64,000 nucleotides of DNA, taken from Conchocele bisecta (taxonomy: Eukaryota; Mollusca; Bivalvia; Lucinida; Thyasiridae). Where the stretch lies: positions 57,361,530-57,425,529 of the forward strand of contig CM055279.1 of NCBI GenBank assembly GCA_029237695.1, given 5' to 3'. The notes beneath the pieces are model-generated. The model searched no databases and was not told the DNA's origin. It saw nothing but the letters and a program-made list of their open reading frames with translations. The position numbers were made by a program, and so were the translations under genes. Shown one piece after another: positions 11,990 to 22,039 of the stretch; position 1 is the stretch's first letter; every line of letters starts with the position of its first letter.

Positions 11990-12006
11990 AATAATATCTT
12001 TCAATG
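11987..12006. promoter_or_regulatory. 20-bp head-to-head gene junction
   Basis: CATAATAATATCTTTCAATG contains the start codons of genes 3 (minus) and 4 (plus) with 14 nt between them. The same sequence is present at 27474-27493 and 50488-50507. Any promoter for either gene must therefore lie largely inside the other gene, or transcription starts almost at the ATG. Confidence 0.55.
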
Positions 12007-13437
12007 GATACCAAGGCATTTAGCTTTAATTCTAATGCAAAGTACGCTGGAGGAGGTGTGTACTACTTAACGGTAATAATCCACTACTTCATTAGAAAGT
12101 TAATAAACCTAACAATAATAGTAAACGTAGACACCGGATTTGATACAACTTTTTCAAACATATTTGATAATTATAGGCTGCCCAAAATTACTACCCAAGA
12201 AACCATAGACGCGTGGAAAGCAACACCGATGCAGTTTTGGCAGAACCAGTTAAATTTTGCTGTGTGGTGTGCCACAACCGGGTGTGGTGTCTCTTACATA
12301 AACCATATGGAGTATAATGAGAGCGCTTTCTGCGAAAATGTTTATACTTTTCACGTCTACTACACGATCCGGAGAATCATACAAGAGATGCAAGTGAAAA
12401 CACCCCAAGAGGATAAGTGGGATCCTCTATACAACCCGTACGACCACAAAGACTATGAAAGAATATGTGCCGAATTTCAGATTTCTAAAAATACCGACTG
12501 GAAACAGAAAACAGTTACTAAAAATGGTGGGTTAGGTGATATATTTCTAAACAACAATATCGTAACCCGCAATGGGGGAAGTTTCGATTCAAACACTATG
12601 ACATTCGGTGCGTCTTCATATCCACCATTACACTGTAATTTCGCCGGCTGTAAATACCTTCCATCTGTCATACGTCACGTCGACTACATAGAACAAAGCG
12701 AACATGCCGATATCGGCTGGGGGACCTTCCTTTTGGGTAGGGGGAAGGGGTTTACCAGGGGTGGGGTTACCCGCCTCAACGACTCCATTCGCACATACGT
12801 CTGGGCCATCCTCGGCGCACAGGCGCACAGGCGCACAGGCGCACAGGCGCAAGCGCGCAGTTCTATAATAGGAAACGGAAAGGCGTTTGACGTGCAGTTC
12901 TTGGCCAATGTCGAGGACGCCATCTCATCTCCGGTGGACATCCCGGCGGCGATCAAGCGGTATCAAGACGTTTTGTAGAATGCCAGCACCCCAGTATACT
13001 ATGTATTTGGAATAGGTCTTTATATGGCGCCGAGCAATATGATACTACGAGACGACCCGGTTGACGGTTACAATATTCAGATCGTAATAGACACCGCCAA
13101 GCAACAAAAATCGGCCACAACGGTAACGTGAACGCAGATATCATCAAGCGCACCCCCAAGACGGTCGGGTTCATCCAATCTCGATTAGGTGTTGAGGTTG
13201 GAAATTCAAATAAATTTGAAAAAGATTTCATAAAACCCCAAATCCAATCGCGTTCAACATTGTTGAGGGAAGAATTGGATACACCACCCCACCACGAAGC
13301 ACACCATCAAGTTCCCCCAATCCAATCGCGATTGGAAGAATTGGAACTGGAGCGCGGGAACTACAACCCACGAGGAGGAGAAATTAGGACTCGTCGTCGC
13401 CCTCGTGGTGATCGTGCTACTCACGCTTTGGTTTTAG
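12004..13437 (+). pseudogene. conserved Polinton protein (gene 4), broken copy
   Basis: Homologous to the intact 475-aa protein at 27491. Shared blocks are MDTKAFSFNSNAKYA, the FWQNQLNFAVWCAT block and LNDSIRTYVWAILGAQ. It is broken by TAG at 12976 (aligned CAG, Gln, in Polinton-2), a further frameshift near 13110, and an expansion of GCGCACAGG units at 12817-12850 that changes AQKQTR to a longer Arg/Ala/Gln tract. The C-terminal membrane helix (Leu/Val-rich, ending LLTLWF) is still readable before the stop at 13435-13437, and palindromes occur at 13175-13189 and 13322-13335. Its end overlaps gene 5 by 21 bp, convergently. Function unknown. Confidence 0.7.
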
Positions 13438-14751
13438 GAACTCTCGGGCGGAGAATAGTAGGAGACCGGCTATCTCCACGATTAAAGCCAAAGTATTTTT
13501 GGCGAGCCATCCGGCCGTTTTTGATAATATAGATAACAAGTAGGAGATGACACTCCCGATCAGCCCAGGCAGCGCGGCAGCCGCCTTTCCGGCGAATTTA
13601 GCCAGGAGACTGGCTAGAGATTTTATATTATTTTTTGCCCACTCCTTTGCTCCGCCGGATGGCGCGGGTGCTGGCGCGGGTGCTGGCGCGGGTGCAGGCG
13701 CGGGTGCAGGTGCGGGAGCAGCCGCCGCACCACCAGTGATAGTTAGAACTACGGTTGATATAGTCATGCCGAGAGCTGCGAGGATGCTTACTATCATGAC
13801 GCCCTGCTCTCTGAACAGAGTGCAAAGATGCTCACCGAGTGTCGTCTCCTCGTGCAGAACCCTCGAGATTGTTTCGTGGATCCGACTTATTTGGGTGCGG
13901 AGAGCCTCACGGCAAGCCGATGCAGCCTCCAAGCGAGCTGCTCTTTCATCCCGCAACGACCGCAGGCGTTCGGTGATTCGCTCGGTAGATTCTCTATCGC
14001 CACGGGCTTCCTGCAGTTTCCTTTCTTCTAGCGTGATATGTTCATCCAGCGCCGTGAGTTTGGAGAGGTTATGGACCAATTCGCCCCAGACTGTTTCCAT
14101 AGCCTTATCGAGGCCCCGGAGTTCGCGAAGAGGTAACGGTGGGTCATCCATCGTGCTGAGTATTCCATCTATCTCGCTTTCGCTGAGCTCCATTGTGAGA
14201 ATAGCATCGGTGGCTACACGAGGGACCTCGCTGAGCTCGACAGTTTCTATCGCGGCAGCCGCCTTCGCCATCGTTTCGTTGGTAGACTCTAGCGTCTCTA
14301 CAGCGCGGGCAGGCATAATTGTTTTACCCCTCTTCCAATCTACGAATCCGAGTTCATCCCTTACGATTTCGCCACCGCCCCGGGTTTTTTCGGCAATGGT
14401 GCTCAGCGATAGGGGTTTTCCGGTCCTCATGTTGACGTTCGGGACATTTGGTGCTTTTAGTCGCAACTTACGGCGCAGATCCAATTTGAACTTTGAGTAG
14501 TCGCGGCCGACAGCCGGGACCACACCTTTTTCTTCCAAACTGTTGTAGTAGTCGTCTACAGCTGACTCGAGTAATTCTCGACTTAGACTAATGGTGTCGG
14601 TAGCGCCACCTATTTCCTCGCCGACTGGCGTCTCCATGAAGGGCGTTTCGTTATCGTCATCGATGTCATCATCTATGTCATCATAGATGTCATCATTATC
14701 GAGGTAATCGTCTCGGCCGAATTCGTCCATGCCAATATCGTAACCAGCCAT
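13417..14751 (-). CDS. acidic/amphipathic membrane protein (gene 5), intact
   Basis: 444 aa from MAGYDIGMDE at 14751; the frame is open further upstream to 14799, but the homologues start at the equivalent of MAGYD. Layout: a very acidic N-terminus (Asp-rich, residues about 5-35); a TGKPLS/IAEK segment near 110; an extended alpha-helical coiled-coil region (about 200-300); a hydrophobic helix EQGVMIVSILAALGMTIST near 325; an Ala-Pro repeat linker; then a basic amphipathic region GGAKEWAKNNIKSLASLLAK and two C-terminal membrane helices ending REFLKPKRE. The amphipathic and membrane pattern is compatible with a membrane-active capsid protein (pVI-like role), which is inference only. Divergent start 53 nt from the capsid gene. 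Confidence 0.75.
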   Translation of the reverse strand: MAGYDIGMDEFGRDDYLDNDDIYDDIDDDIDDDNETPFMETPVGEEIGGATDTISLSRELLESAVDDYYNSLEEKGVVPAVGRDYSKFKLDLRRKLRLKAPNVPNVNMRTGKPLSLSTIAEKTRGGGEIVRDELGFVDWKRGKTIMPARAVETLESTNETMAKAAAAIETVELSEVPRVATDAILTMELSESEIDGILSTMDDPPLPLRELRGLDKAMETVWGELVHNLSKLTALDEHITLEERKLQEARGDRESTERITERLRSLRDERAARLEAASACREALRTQISRIHETISRVLHEETTLGEHLCTLFREQGVMIVSILAALGMTISTVVLTITGGAAAAPAPAPAPAPAPAPAPAPAPSGGAKEWAKNNIKSLASLLAKFAGKAAAALPGLIGSVISYLLSILSKTAGWLAKNTLALIVEIAGLLLFSAREFLKPKRE

Positions 14752-14804
14752 CTTTAACGATGTATTAAAGAAAAGACCATACGGGTTTAATAGTTTCACT
14801 GAAA

Positions 14805-15448
14805 ATATCTTCGAGTCAATACGGTCGCAAACTCAATCCATACCGCAAACTGCGGCCCTTGGGTCGAAAGGCGCGAGACAGAGCGTCGTTATTACGAACA
14901 ACCCATCGACGATCGACCAGAACCAGCAGCTCTTGGTCCCCTTCCCCAACCTCGGAGCTAGCGACGTCATTGTTCCGGGGAATGTTCGCCTCGCTTTCAC
15001 TATTTCGCTGACGTCGACGGACGTGGACCGAACCGTCGTTCAGAACCTGGGTCGCGCCATCGTCAAGAAAACCATGATAAAGATTTCTGGTAATTAGGTG
15101 ATGTCGATCAACGACAGCGACGTCTACCATTGTTACCAGGACCTGTGAAAGACGGCGCAAGAGCGCGAAAATGCGGTCTATCAGGGTATTGACACCAGCA
15201 AAAATAAGAACGTAAACAAACTTAGAATCGGGGCTGGTAACAAGGCAGATAACAACGCGAGCGACAACGCAATCGCGGCCGCTTACGGCAACCGCTTCTA
15301 CATCCCACTTGACTTTGAGTTGCTGGAGAGTCACATGCCCTACTATCAGAGCGCTTTGGCTGACCACCTCGAATACGAACTAACGTTCAACGACTACGGC
15401 CGAGTTCTCATAGCCACCGACCTGGCATCGACGTATATGATCGACAAT
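14805..15448 (+). pseudogene. major capsid protein, 5' half only
   Basis: Aligns with the first half of the Polinton-2 capsid gene (29970-30623). The start codon is ATA instead of ATG at 14805; a frameshift follows after about 20 codons; TAG (in GGTAATTAGGTG, about 15095) and TGA (TGG to TGA near 15148) interrupt the frame. The sequence stops abruptly at 15448, where it joins the tail of a different gene. No functional capsid protein could come from this copy. Confidence 0.8.
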
Positions 15449-15527
15449 CATCGTGGTGGGGATGGCTGCGACGGGTCTTGTCAGCTACCATATTGGAAAA
15501 GCAATAAGCAAAAGCAATAAGCAATAA
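15449..15527 (+). pseudogene. remnant of gene 9 (C-terminal membrane helix) at deletion junction
   Basis: The frame from 15450 reads IVVGMAATGLVSYHIG and stops at 15525-15527, matching the C-terminal helix of the 143-aa membrane protein at 33533-33964 (IVVGMGVVGLVVYYI). It is all that remains of the genes between capsid and gene 10 in this copy. Confidence 0.7.
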
Positions 15528-15549
15528 TTATTAAAAAAAAACTTTTTTG

Positions 15550-15559
<10 letters not shown>

Positions 15560-15585
<26 letters not shown>

Positions 15586-15590
15586 CGATG
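15560..15590. promoter_or_regulatory. TA-repeat directly upstream of gene 10
   Basis: A (TA)n run ends in TATATAGAACGATG, where ATG is the start of gene 10. TATATAGAACGATG is identical upstream of gene 10 in Polinton-2 (34004-34016) and Polinton-3 (59878-59891), while the number of TA units differs. A TATA-type promoter is a plausible reading. Confidence 0.45.
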
Positions 15591-15935
15591 TTAGTTGACG
15601 AGCTTTATTTTGCTCTAATTGATGTAGGCTACACGGCCCTTAAACACAGTTTAGCTGGTGCAAAGGGTCTGATCCGTCTGGTCCAAGTCTCTCTAGAGAC
15701 GTGGCGTGATGATGAAAAAGCGGTCACCCTTTTCGCAAAGCGGATGTTAGATTCCTCCGAGTTCCTGCTCCTGTTCCAATTCATGAATTGGGGGGACTTA
15801 ACCGGCAGCTGCAGCGAAACTTCCAACAAAGGTTTAGTATCGACGACGCAGTTACCGCACGATCTGGCGAGGGCATGTTGGAGACTGTTCGCCCTACTAG
15901 AATACCTCGCATACGATGGACACGCGCAAGCTTGA
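15588..15935 (+). CDS. small conserved protein upstream of integrase (gene 10)
   Basis: 115 aa starting MLVDELYFALIDVGYTALKH, helical, with a conserved LFAKRMLDSSEF segment and a C-terminal QLPHDLARACWRL helix. It overlaps the integrase start by 20 bp (15916), so the two are probably co-transcribed. The middle is variable between copies and carries a palindrome at 15776-15791 (CCAATTCATGAATTGG). It is open here, while the Polinton-2 and -3 copies are broken. Function unknown. Confidence 0.65.
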   Translation: MLVDELYFALIDVGYTALKHSLAGAKGLIRLVQVSLETWRDDEKAVTLFAKRMLDSSEFLLLFQFMNWGDLTGSCSETSNKGLVSTTQLPHDLARACWRLFALLEYLAYDGHAQA

Positions 15936-16950
15936 TACCAAACTATCGGTTCGCCTAACGCGCAAGCTAGCGAACACATACTACAGCCCCCGCGGCTACT
16001 GGAAGGGATTCGCGGCCATCAAGAACCTCGCGGCGGTGACCAAGGTTTCCGAAAACGCCACCAAGGACTGGCTCAAGAAGCAGGCCATCTGGCAGATCTA
16101 TTTACCCGCGCCTCACAATATTCCGCCGCCGAAATTCGACGTGCCGGTGCCGAACGATGTCCACCAAGCAGACCTCCTGTTTCTCCCTCACGATCGCGTC
16201 GGTCGCAAGACGTACAAGCACGCACTGACAATCGTTGACGTAGCGAGTCGCTATAAGGGGGCTGAGCCGCTGGCCACGAAAGAGTCTAAGGAGGTGGCCG
16301 AGGCTCTTTCCCGAATATATAAGAGGAGTCCTCTCAAATGGCCGAATCTTCTCCAGGTCGATCCCGGCCGCGAGTTCATGGGCGCGGTCTCTCATATATT
16401 GTCTAAACACAAAGTTTCTGTCAGACGCAGCAACGTCAACATCCACCGGGACCAGGGAATCGTGGAGCGGTTCAATCGAACCCTGGCTGAGAGGCTGTTC
16501 GGGCACGAATATGCCAAAGAGCTTGTAGACCCTCATACGCGATCGACCGCGTGGGTGAGCAGGCTGCCCGCCGCGGTCTCCGCACTGAACGGTGAGGTGA
16601 CCAGATTGATGGGTAAGAAGCCTGTAGATGCCATCAAGGCAAAAAAGGTGACGCACAAACACTCTGCCGTCTTGCGCGAGCGACCTGTTGGTTTAGCGGA
16701 GAAACGGCTTCCATCGGATGTTGCCGCCCGGTACCTCTATCAACCGGGAGAGCTCGAAGGTGGTCGCCGACGCGCGACTGATCCCGTGTGGTCTCTCAAT
16801 GTATACCATCTGGATCGATATATTACCAAACCCGATGAGCCCGTGCTCTACTATTTGGATGATCGTCCATCTCACGGGTTTGTTCCCGAAGAACTTCTTG
16901 CGGTGCCTTCTGACACCCAGCTGTCTCTGGATGGCGTTCTCATCCGCTGA
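15916..16950 (+). CDS. retrovirus-type integrase (Polinton INT), intact
   Basis: 344 aa. An N-terminal helical region precedes an rve-type catalytic core with the expected acidic triad: Asp86 in QADLLFLP, Asp149 in LLQVDPGREF and Glu184 in GIVERFNRTL, the last two 35 residues apart as in DD35E integrases. YKHALTIVDVASRYKGAEPL follows the first Asp as usual. The C-terminal part (about 255-320) with RYLYQPGELEGG and WSLNVYHLDRYI resembles the SH3/chromo-like tail domain of Polinton integrases. It would insert the linear element into host DNA, making the 6-bp duplication. This is the only uninterrupted integrase of the three copies. It converges with the polymerase gene, 133 bp apart. Confidence 0.93.
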   Translation: MDTRKLDTKLSVRLTRKLANTYYSPRGYWKGFAAIKNLAAVTKVSENATKDWLKKQAIWQIYLPAPHNIPPPKFDVPVPNDVHQADLLFLPHDRVGRKTYKHALTIVDVASRYKGAEPLATKESKEVAEALSRIYKRSPLKWPNLLQVDPGREFMGAVSHILSKHKVSVRRSNVNIHRDQGIVERFNRTLAERLFGHEYAKELVDPHTRSTAWVSRLPAAVSALNGEVTRLMGKKPVDAIKAKKVTHKHSAVLRERPVGLAEKRLPSDVAARYLYQPGELEGGRRRATDPVWSLNVYHLDRYITKPDEPVLYYLDDRPSHGFVPEELLAVPSDTQLSLDGVLIR

Positions 16951-17083
16951 TTTCTACACTCCCAGCGCCAATCAGATCAATAGAATTGATGTTTATAGGT
17001 GATGGGCTGGTGGTGGTTGTTCTAGTTAAATTTCTCAAAATTTAAATTACATAGTAATTTAATTTAAATCTTGATTCATTTTA

Positions 17084-20000
17084 TTACATCAACGGTTCCG
17101 TGTGGATACCGTCGGGTAACACCCTCCTCTTATCGTAGTACACGGATAGTCCCAACTTTGTCTGCGAGTAAGTCTTCATGACTCCACTGTTCATTCTGAA
17201 ACCCCTGTTGTTTTCAATGTCTAGACCACCCTCCAACGCTTTCTTGTATCTATCCCAGTTCAGACTGTTTGTTCTCTTGGACATACCTTTGGCGGAATGT
17301 TTCATAAAATCATCCGGTTTAATTTGTTTGTCTTCTTCTTCCCGACTTCCTTTTTCGGGAACTTTTTCGACTCCATCTTGAAGAGTCCTGGCTGGCGGTT
17401 GCTCCACTTATCCCAAGCTATCCAATCTCGTTTCTCTCTTTCGAAAGAGTCGATCATATCCGACTTTATTATAGAATACAGGCTGTTGCTGGAAATTCCT
17501 ATATACATACTGTCTGTATCCATCTGTATCAACTCGAAATCACTTCGGTCAACGTATTTATCTAGAAAGTCGTAGTAGAACTCCAACATCCTCAACTTTG
17601 CCAACTGATAAACTGCTATCCCACAGTGAAACGGTCTAGTCATTACTACTCTCGGATTCCTGCTAGATATCTCGTAAGCGTCTCCAATCTCCTCGATATC
17701 TTCGAAGAATGCGGATCTCAATGCTTTGTCAACGCAGCTCTCGTTGTTAGTATACGTTGTGTTTAGATGGCGCTCGGAACATTCGATCATCTTTCTGCAA
17801 CAAGAGTTGCCCACCAACTTGAATATCTCGCCCACAACGGCCTTGCTACTGTCGACATCTCCTGTTCTACGTGCTGCAGTTACTTCGTCTACGAACCATT
17901 CGAACGGCTTTCCTTCTTGGTAATCCAAAGTTCTGTACACAGCAGATATCTCTAATCCGTGTCGCAGATACCACTTCAGTAGCGGCGCGTACAGCAACGT
18001 CTTCTCTGTAGACAGAGTTCCCACTAGTTTCTTACCGTCTCCCCTGTTCCTACCTGTATTATCTAGGTAATCCAACATGTGCTCTGGAACCTCTTCTTCT
18101 TTAACAACCCTGTTTGTGAACAGCGGCGACATCTCCGAAAAGTGTTTTCGTAAATTTTTCGGCACCTCGATATCCACCTCGGCAAATCCGAACCACTCGG
18201 ACTTCAAAATTCTTTGCGAGAATCTGTCCACGACCATCTGGTTTGTAGGTTCTCCAATGTGTCGGATGATCTCTTTACCGCAAGGCATCACTTTCTTCAG
18301 AGTCGACAGGCACAGTGCGTTAGAGTCGTAACCGAGCACCGATCCGCATTTCTTATTTTTATCCGTGCGGGTGTTAGATACTCCGGCTTCCGCATATCTC
18401 GAAAACACTATAGACGGTCCTCCGACAAGAGCTCCCTGCAGCATGTTGTAAGTTTCCCTTTCGGGTGCGTACAGTGGTGGACATTTTGCATATGCGGTGG
18501 CGTTTTCCTTTGTTCTGTAGCTTTTCACATCCTCCTTGATGGTTCCTCGCAACGAACATTGCAGAGCCACACCGGGTAGCGTTACTGCGTCTTTAAGAAT
18601 ATCCACTCCTCTGTCTTTGTAAAAGTTACACATTTTTCCCACCGCTTCCAAGAACGGTGCGACGTCCAGGTCGTTGTAGTATCGCAGCCAGTCCGCGAAA
18701 GTTTTCATGTTTTTCTCTTTGTAGATCGCGTTGCACGCTTCTAGCTCACTCTCTGTAATAAGGTATCCGCCTCGCAGTTTGGAATACCAGTGTTCGATGG
18801 GTGGTAAACCATCGTAGTCCAACTTTTCCGGGGAGTCGAACCACTCGCAAGGAAAGAAAGACTTGTGCATCGAGCAGTCGTATGCCTTGATACACTTGTC
18901 GTAACTAGTTCCGGGTCCCATGTACAGAGCAATGTCTAGAAACCTGAATTCAGGAGTGAACAGAAATATCGTCGTGTTTGTCTTCTTACCTACCATAACT
19001 GTATCGGTTGTGTCAGCCAGTTTCCCAACGAGATGTTTCTTTATCAGGTTTATGTCGTATCTACTAGAGTTGAATCCTACCACAGGAACCTGTTCTATCC
19101 ACCCCTTTATAGTGTTGCGTTGTGTTTCCGGGAGTTTGCCCATATCAGTGGGCATGTACTTGCGGTGCACATCGTTTGTTTTTTTATCTTTTTACCTCTG
19201 CTTTTCAACTCCCTCAACAACTTTGATACCAAAACTTCAGGATCTCTCTCGCAAATGTGTGTTGTCGTTCCTGAGAGACTGTCGCCTACTGAAACACTTA
19301 TCGGAACGTGGGCAACCTCGTACTCTATGTCTCGAGTTTTTACCTCCCTTCCGTTGACGTCTAGGTAAGCTTCAAAGTCGTACACTATTTGGTGCGGGTA
19401 CAACACTGTCTCCGGGGCCGTCTGTTCTACTTGTGGATGATTTCGTGAATTATAGTCGCACTCCCAAATAACCACGAGTGTGTATCCGGTTGAGCTTATT
19501 GCCTCGTCCCTATCGATAGTTTTTTTTATACTTTTTACCCATGCTCCTTGTGTGGAGTGGACATCCGTGCCAGTGACAGCCGTGGAATTGGTACACGGTA
19601 TTTGTCTCCCTGCATTATCCGTCGACCGGAGCCCCTGCAACCCACCTTTCTCCTCCGTGTCCGCACCTGGCGGTGTGTATGTGATTGACTTCTAAAGATT
19701 GTATCCAGTCTATCGACATTTTGCTGGCGTGCGATCTTGGGTAGAAGGCTTTTTTAAACGCGGACATTGGTCTGTCTATCATCTTACCTTTGCATCTTTA
19801 CCTTTACGGTCTCTCCCCTCATGCATGTTGCTGCGTGCCTCTTCATGTTGCTGGCGTTGGTGAATCTCTGTCTGCAGTCGTAGCAACAGTAGATTTTTGT
19901 TAGATTCTTTATGTTTGTCACGAGGAACGCGTGGTTTTTGAACAATCCTATCGTCATCTTCTCTCCTACCTCCTCGTAGTGTGCTGGTGTCTTTCTCAAA

Positions 20001-21294
20001 TACCACACTCCTTCTTCCGTTGGCTCGTACACTTCTATTCCTACACTGAAACATTCCTCCGCTTTCTTCATGTCCTCAAAAGGAACCGGTCCTCTCGCGG
20101 TTTTCTTGTTTTTCGCGAAATACTCGTTAGCCATGCTTCGTGCCTTATCACAACACCTGTCCGCTCGAACATCTTCCAAATGAATAGCTAGACATCTGAA
20201 AAGACACAAATCGTCGTTGTATTTATCTAACGCGTACATACCCTTCGTGTTCCTCAACCAATCCGGAAGAGGTCCTCCGGATGCTACTGTTGAGGCTAAC
20301 CCTGTGTCTTCCCTCCTATCACCTAAAACTAGTTTTACGAATGCGTCTACCCACCGGACAAACGTCCATTTCGTGTTTGGTCTGTCTATCTTATCCAGGT
20401 TCATACGAGTTTCTTCACCCATGTACATACCTCCTCGTAAGAACTCATCCATTTGCTACCTCCGAGGTTTTTGTGAAATATTACAGTTTTCGCTCTACCA
20501 CGACTGTCTTTCACCTCTATATGTGTTAGCTTGTAAGAAAAAGAGTATCTCAGATAGAAGTTGCTCGTCAGCATCGGAGCCAACTTGTCAACTATCCTTT
20601 CAGATATTGTCCCGTCTATACCCTTACGAAAAGAAAGCTCTATGTTTCTCCTACCTTTCTCCACCCGTTCCTTACTTTCGTTGTGGCTGCCTAATATCTT
20701 CTCACCTTCGTCGGCTATTGCGTTCACCAACTTTCGGTTCAACTTCGACACCACTTTATGTGGGGGTCCTTCTCTGCGCGATAGCGTTGGCACGCAGACT
20801 CATAACACTCTTTTCCGCAAGTATATGCCCAACTTTATCAGCATTGTCTATATTATTGAAGGCACCTCGCTTGTAGGCCCTTGTAAACCTAGTCGTGAAA
20901 GCTGTGTTTTAGCATCGTTCAATAGTTTTGTCAACCCTGGAACTGTTAGGCGTTTACTGTATGTCAACCCTAGCGATGAGGCTTCTGTTCTGAGCTTTTC
21001 AACTTGTGACAACATTTTCAAATCTTGTTTTAAGCCTTGGTTTAAACCGTGATTTAGCTCAATGTTTGAATAACTACTAGTTTTCGTTTCTTTAGCTTGA
21101 AATTTTATTAGTTTTGTCAACCCAGGAACTCTTAGGCGTTTACTGTATGGTATGTTGAGATCGTCCGCTTGTTTTCACAGTTGATCTCTAGTTATATGAA
21201 GCTTTTCTACACCGCTAATCAGTTGAGGCGGAATAATTTTCTCATCCATAACTTTTCTCATTTTTCTTCGTCCAAAGAAATTTCTCGCAGGCAT
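17084..21294 (-). pseudogene. protein-primed family B DNA polymerase, broken
   Basis: A gene of about 1400 codons from ATG 21294 to the stop at 17084, in at least six frame segments. From the N-terminus: two SAP-like repeats (SKRLRVPGLTKL at about 21130 and SKRLTVPGLTKL at about 20945) with a TGA between; an LPDWL/DDLCLFRCLAIH region typical of Polinton polymerases; a C2H2 finger (CYDCRQRFTNASNMKRHAATC) at about 19840; exonuclease motif I (YDFEAYLD, about 19370), II (NSSRYDINLIKKH, about 19050) and III (YYNDLDVAPF, about 18680); motif A (GYDSNALCLS, about 18320); motif B (KLVGNSCCRK, about 17800) and motif C (MDTDSMYI, about 17510). Frame breaks include about 17350, 19140, 19650-19780 and 20430. 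It would replicate the element with a protein primer. Confidence 0.88.
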
Positions 21295-21675
21295 ATTTTT
21301 ATACTTCCTATATGTTAGCAAATATACTTTTTTTTTTAAATATTAATTATATTAATTAAATAATTAAGTATTTAATTAATATTTTCATACTTCCTATATG
21401 TTAGCAAATATACTTTTTTTTAAATATTAATTAAATAATTAATTATTTAATTAATATTTTCATACTTCCTATATGTTAGCAAATATACTTTTTTTTAAAT
21501 AATTAATTAAATAATTAATTAATTAATTAATTATTTAATTATTATATTTTGTATATAATAATAGGGGTGTTCAGTTTTAAATAATTAATTAATTAATTAT
21601 TATACCCCTATATAATAATAGGGGTGTTCAGTTTTAAATTATTAATTAAATATTTTCATACTTCCTATATGTTAG
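21295..21675. repeat. AT-rich subterminal direct repeats of Polinton-1
   Basis: CTTCCTATATGTTAGCAAAT occurs four times (about 21307, 21394, 21465 and, diverged, 21661), separated by ATTAATTAATT-rich DNA; GGGGTGTTCAGTTTTAAAT occurs twice (about 21564 and 21623). The complement of the first word, TTGCTAACATAT, is also near the left end at about 9576. There is no gene. Confidence 0.8.
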
Positions 21676-21887
21676 CCAAACGACTGTATGGTATAAGAGA
21701 GACAACTCTGACAAGGACGACCCGCTTTAGAAAGTAGACAGTTGTCTAACTTGGCTCTGTATTCTATAGGTGGTCCGCACTTTTTGTTTATTCAGTTCAT
21801 ACACAAATTCGAGGGGTGTGGGATCGTAGATGGAGTGTAGGGCACTATGTAGGTTGGTGGTATCATTTTAACTCCCTATATACTACT
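21676..21887. repeat. Polinton-1 right terminal inverted repeat
   Basis: Complement of the left repeat, ending CCCTATATACTACT at 21887, followed by ACTATA, which repeats the left flank. Confidence 0.92.
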
Positions 21888-22039
21888 ACTATATACCCCT
21901 CGACATACTTCATATGCCTGGGTCTCAAAGGGTTTACACATCACCTGCAAGCATTGATATGTAAATGAGTAAATATTTATTTTTTTATTATTATTTAGCA
22001 ATATAGCAATCAATAGAAAATAACTGACCATCAGGCTAG
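21888..22039. other. 152-bp host spacer between Polinton-1 and Polinton-2
   Basis: Short AT-rich host DNA that includes the right target duplication of Polinton-1 (21888-21893) and the left target duplication of Polinton-2 (GGCTAG, 22034-22039). Nothing else is recognised. Confidence 0.8.

Larger units (their letters stand above)
9277..21887. mobile_element. Polinton-1, internally deleted Polinton/Maverick element
   Basis: A 12,611-bp element bounded by 212-bp inverted repeats (9277-9488 and 21676-21887, about 95% alike) that start AGTAGTATATAGGG. The flanks are ACTAT(A) on both sides (9272-9276/7 and 21888-21893), a 5-6 bp target duplication; Polintons normally make 6 bp. It carries the Polinton hallmarks: a retrovirus-type integrase, a protein-primed DNA polymerase and a capsid protein remnant. 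Relative to Polinton-2 it lacks most of the capsid gene, the ATPase and three further genes through a single internal deletion at 15448/15449. Confidence 0.92.

Noticed and set aside
13660..13730. Ala-Pro repeat as collagen-like or antifreeze protein
   Set aside because: It is a short linker between membrane/amphipathic segments, and its length varies freely between copies.
17084..21294. Host or bacterial DNA polymerase, or prophage origin
   Set aside because: Gene neighbours, inverted repeats and the OTU-like/zinc-finger N-terminus all point to a Polinton pPolB.
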